Part shown: positions 12,209 to 13,777 of the stretch, in pieces
Numbering within the stretch: position 1 is the stretch's first letter
How the letters are laid out: every line of letters starts with the position of its first letter
Assembly: GCA_029256345.1 (NCBI GenBank)
Contig: JAQSYC010000042.1
Location: 1-13,777 of the forward strand
Reading direction: 5' to 3'
Source of the DNA: Clostridia bacterium
GTDB taxonomy: Bacteria > Bacillota > Clostridia > Lachnospirales > Cellulosilyticaceae
DNA length: 13,777 nt
Made by a program: the position numbers and the translations under genes
Notes under the pieces: generated by a model
What the model was told of the DNA's origin: nothing
Seen by the model: the letters and a program-made list of their open reading frames with translations, nothing else
Databases searched by the model: none

Positions 12209-13777
12209 TTAATTAAATACGTTCACAAGTAGCCGGTCAAACTCGTCCAAGGAGACTTCAAGGCCGTTTTTTTCCATATAAACCACCTGAAATGAGCTGG
12301 TATAAGCGTCTACCACAAACTGCAATAACAAAGGAGTCTTTTTGCCATTGTGAAGATAGGTTCCTGTAAATTCAACAACGTCTTCTTCTTGGTCAGAGCG
12401 AAAATAGGACCAATTAGGTGTTTCAAAAAATAGGTCAAAAGCTTGGCCTATTTTTTGACTCGGAAAATCAATAAAAACAGATTTTTTAATAATAGCAATG
12501 AGTTCTTCGGAAGGCTCAGATAGTGTAACAGCAGTAACGACGGGACTAAAACTGGATTCCTTACTATTTTTGACAGCAGTGACTTTATAATATCTTCTGG
12601 TTTCAGCAGATAAATTATAGTTGCTCATACTATAGTCATCTTCCCAAAAAAACTGCAACTTGCGATTTTGGCTGTCCAAAAAGGGCAGGAATTTTCCAGT
12701 AGGACTGTCACTGAAATAAACATAATAGTAATCTACAGCTTGATTGTAGTCCCACTGCAGGGCAATCTCGCTAGGTGACAGGGGAAAGGCCACTACATTT
12801 TTGGGAGCATCCGGCTGATAGACGGTTTGATTAAGCTCGGTCAGCGTCATAGGGGGTGTGATAGGCAGTGTCTTAACAGCATTAATAGGAATGCAGAAAC
12901 CAAGGTTTTCTCCTTGCAAGATAGCCGTCGAAGCAACACCAATGACTTCACCGTACATATTAAACAGGGGACTGCCGCTGCTGCCAACACTTATTGGGGC
13001 TGTAATCTGTATAAGTCCTTTTTGTTTTAAAGAACTAATAATACCTGTAGATAAAGTATTGCGGAGTCCCATGGGGTTACCCATTACAACGATACTGTCA
13101 CCCAATTGGACGCTATTGGAGTCTCCAAGCTTGCAAAAAGGGAAGGAGTCCTGAGAGTTAATTTTCAAAGTGGCCAAGTCATTCATAACGTCATATCCAA
13201 TAATAGAGATGTCAGTATAGATTTTATCCTTGCCCAAGGAGATGCTTAGTTTTTTTGCATTGGCAATAACATGATAGTTTGTCACCAACTGCCCGTCTGA
13301 TGAAATGAAAAAACCACTTCCAAAAGACTGATCGCCGTCTACCATCTCATTTTCGATAAAAGCAATAGTGTTTTCCAGTTGACCTATTTGTTGGATAGAG
13401 AGTTCTTTGGGCAGGGCGGATTTTGGGGGTTGTGCTATAGAGGGAATCGGAGGAGTTTTAGCTGACTGGATAAAAACAGCTTGTTTGTCTGAATCCCATT
13501 CAACAGCTGCACCAAGGCTCTCACTTATAAAGCGGAGGGGAATATAAGCTGTTCCATTAATAAGTTGAGGCGCAAGGAGTAGGCTCTTGGTCTGTGTATC
13601 AATAAAAGCCGTGTTCTGGCCGATTCCTAAAATCATCGTAGTAGAACCTTTTTTGGCAATGATGGTTTGAGTTTCAGCAGACCAGCCCACCTCTGCACCC
13701 AATGCTTCAAAAAGTATGCGCATGGGCACCAAAATAATACCTTGCTGAGAAACAGGAGGAGTAGGGCTACTAAGAAG
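12209..13777 (-). CDS. Trypsin/HtrA-like serine protease with stalk domain and Fn3-like domain, N-terminus outside window
   Basis: The frame is open to the window edge, so the true start lies beyond 13777; 522 residues are visible, numbered from the edge. Residues 15-105 contain two copper-amine-oxidase N-terminal-type repeats (VPMRILFEALGAEVGW and IPLRFISESLGAAVEWD), a stalk module common on exported proteins of Clostridia. A proline-rich linker leads to a protease domain (about 140-305) with H169 (TNYHVI), D200 (NDLATLKI) and S267 (GSSGSP, in place of the usual GNSGGP). An Fn3-like domain (about 322-415) follows. The last 100 residues, with the pattern GQAFDLFFETPNW and EDVVEFTG, form a domain I do not recognise. 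There is no PDZ domain. It probably acts outside the cell or in the wall; a signal peptide is expected upstream but not visible. Confidence 0.88.
   Translation of the reverse strand, partial: LLSSPTPPVSQQGIILVPMRILFEALGAEVGWSAETQTIIAKKGSTTMILGIGQNTAFIDTQTKSLLLAPQLINGTAYIPLRFISESLGAAVEWDSDKQAVFIQSAKTPPIPSIAQPPKSALPKELSIQQIGQLENTIAFIENEMVDGDQSFGSGFFISSDGQLVTNYHVIANAKKLSISLGKDKIYTDISIIGYDVMNDLATLKINSQDSFPFCKLGDSNSVQLGDSIVVMGNPMGLRNTLSTGIISSLKQKGLIQITAPISVGSSGSPLFNMYGEVIGVASTAILQGENLGFCIPINAVKTLPITPPMTLTELNQTVYQPDAPKNVVAFPLSPSEIALQWDYNQAVDYYYVYFSDSPTGKFLPFLDSQNRKLQFFWEDDYSMSNYNLSAETRRYYKVTAVKNSKESSFSPVVTAVTLSEPSEELIAIIKKSVFIDFPSQKIGQAFDLFFETPNWSYFRSDQEEDVVEFTGTYLHNGKKTPLLLQFVVDAYTSSFQVVYMEKNGLEVSLDEFDRLLVNVFN

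Noticed and set aside
12858..13154. 98-codon plus-strand open frame opposite the protease
   Set aside because: It is antisense to the catalytic domain of the protease, which has intact His/Asp/Ser motifs, and has no independent support.

Overview
The window looks like a piece of chromosome from an AT-rich member of the Firmicutes, most likely an anaerobic Clostridia. This rests on the base composition, strong AGGAGG-type ribosome binding sites, frequent TTG/GTG starts, the MutS2-like ATPase, the copper-amine-oxidase-type stalk domain on an exported protein, and a Na+-decarboxylase beta-type membrane protein. A Lachnospirales or Cellulosilyticum-like host is a guess. No transposase, phage gene, tRNA, rRNA or CRISPR array is visible.

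Layout. (1) Positions 1-336: the C-terminal half of a transaldolase / fructose-6-phosphate-aldolase-type enzyme. (2) Positions 527-4693: an apparent amino-acid-metabolism group. It holds a bacterial NSS (LeuT-type) Na+ symporter, an AraC regulator on the opposite strand, a DapA-type lyase transcribed divergently from the regulator, and a nitrilase-fold protein whose catalytic cysteine position is glycine. The regulator/dapA intergenic region carries a 13-bp direct repeat offset by 21 bp, the geometry expected of an AraC-family operator, with the proximal copy overlapping the -35 region. (3) Positions 4694-5095: no gene, but a perfect consensus sigma-A promoter, a long rod-like imperfect hairpin, an intrinsic terminator and a long-range 11-bp complement. 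This is a candidate structured RNA (small RNA or leader) in front of a MutS2-like ATPase gene (5096-7003). (4) Positions 7006-9795: a second AraC regulator divergent from a GH13 oligo-1,6-glucosidase-type enzyme. (5) Positions 9812-12190: a minus-strand operon of two microproteins (33 and 48 aa, one membrane span each) and a shortened Na+-translocating decarboxylase beta-type protein. It diverges from a LysR regulator, and a perfect 37-bp palindrome lies between them. (6) Positions 12209-13777: the C-terminal part of an exported HtrA/trypsin-like serine protease with a stalk domain, an Fn3-like domain and an unrecognised C-terminal domain.

Three regulator/target units (AraC-dapA, AraC-glucosidase, LysR-Na+ pump-like) are built the same way: regulator and target are divergent and share a repeat-bearing intergenic region. 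Four convergent gene pairs meet tail-to-tail with -6 to +18 bp between stops and no obvious terminator.

The most unusual items are the Na+-pump-like mini-operon without any carboxyltransferase or biotin carrier in view, the cysteine-less nitrilase homologue, and the unassigned structured RNA before the MutS2-like gene. All family assignments come from reading motifs by eye; no database search was possible.
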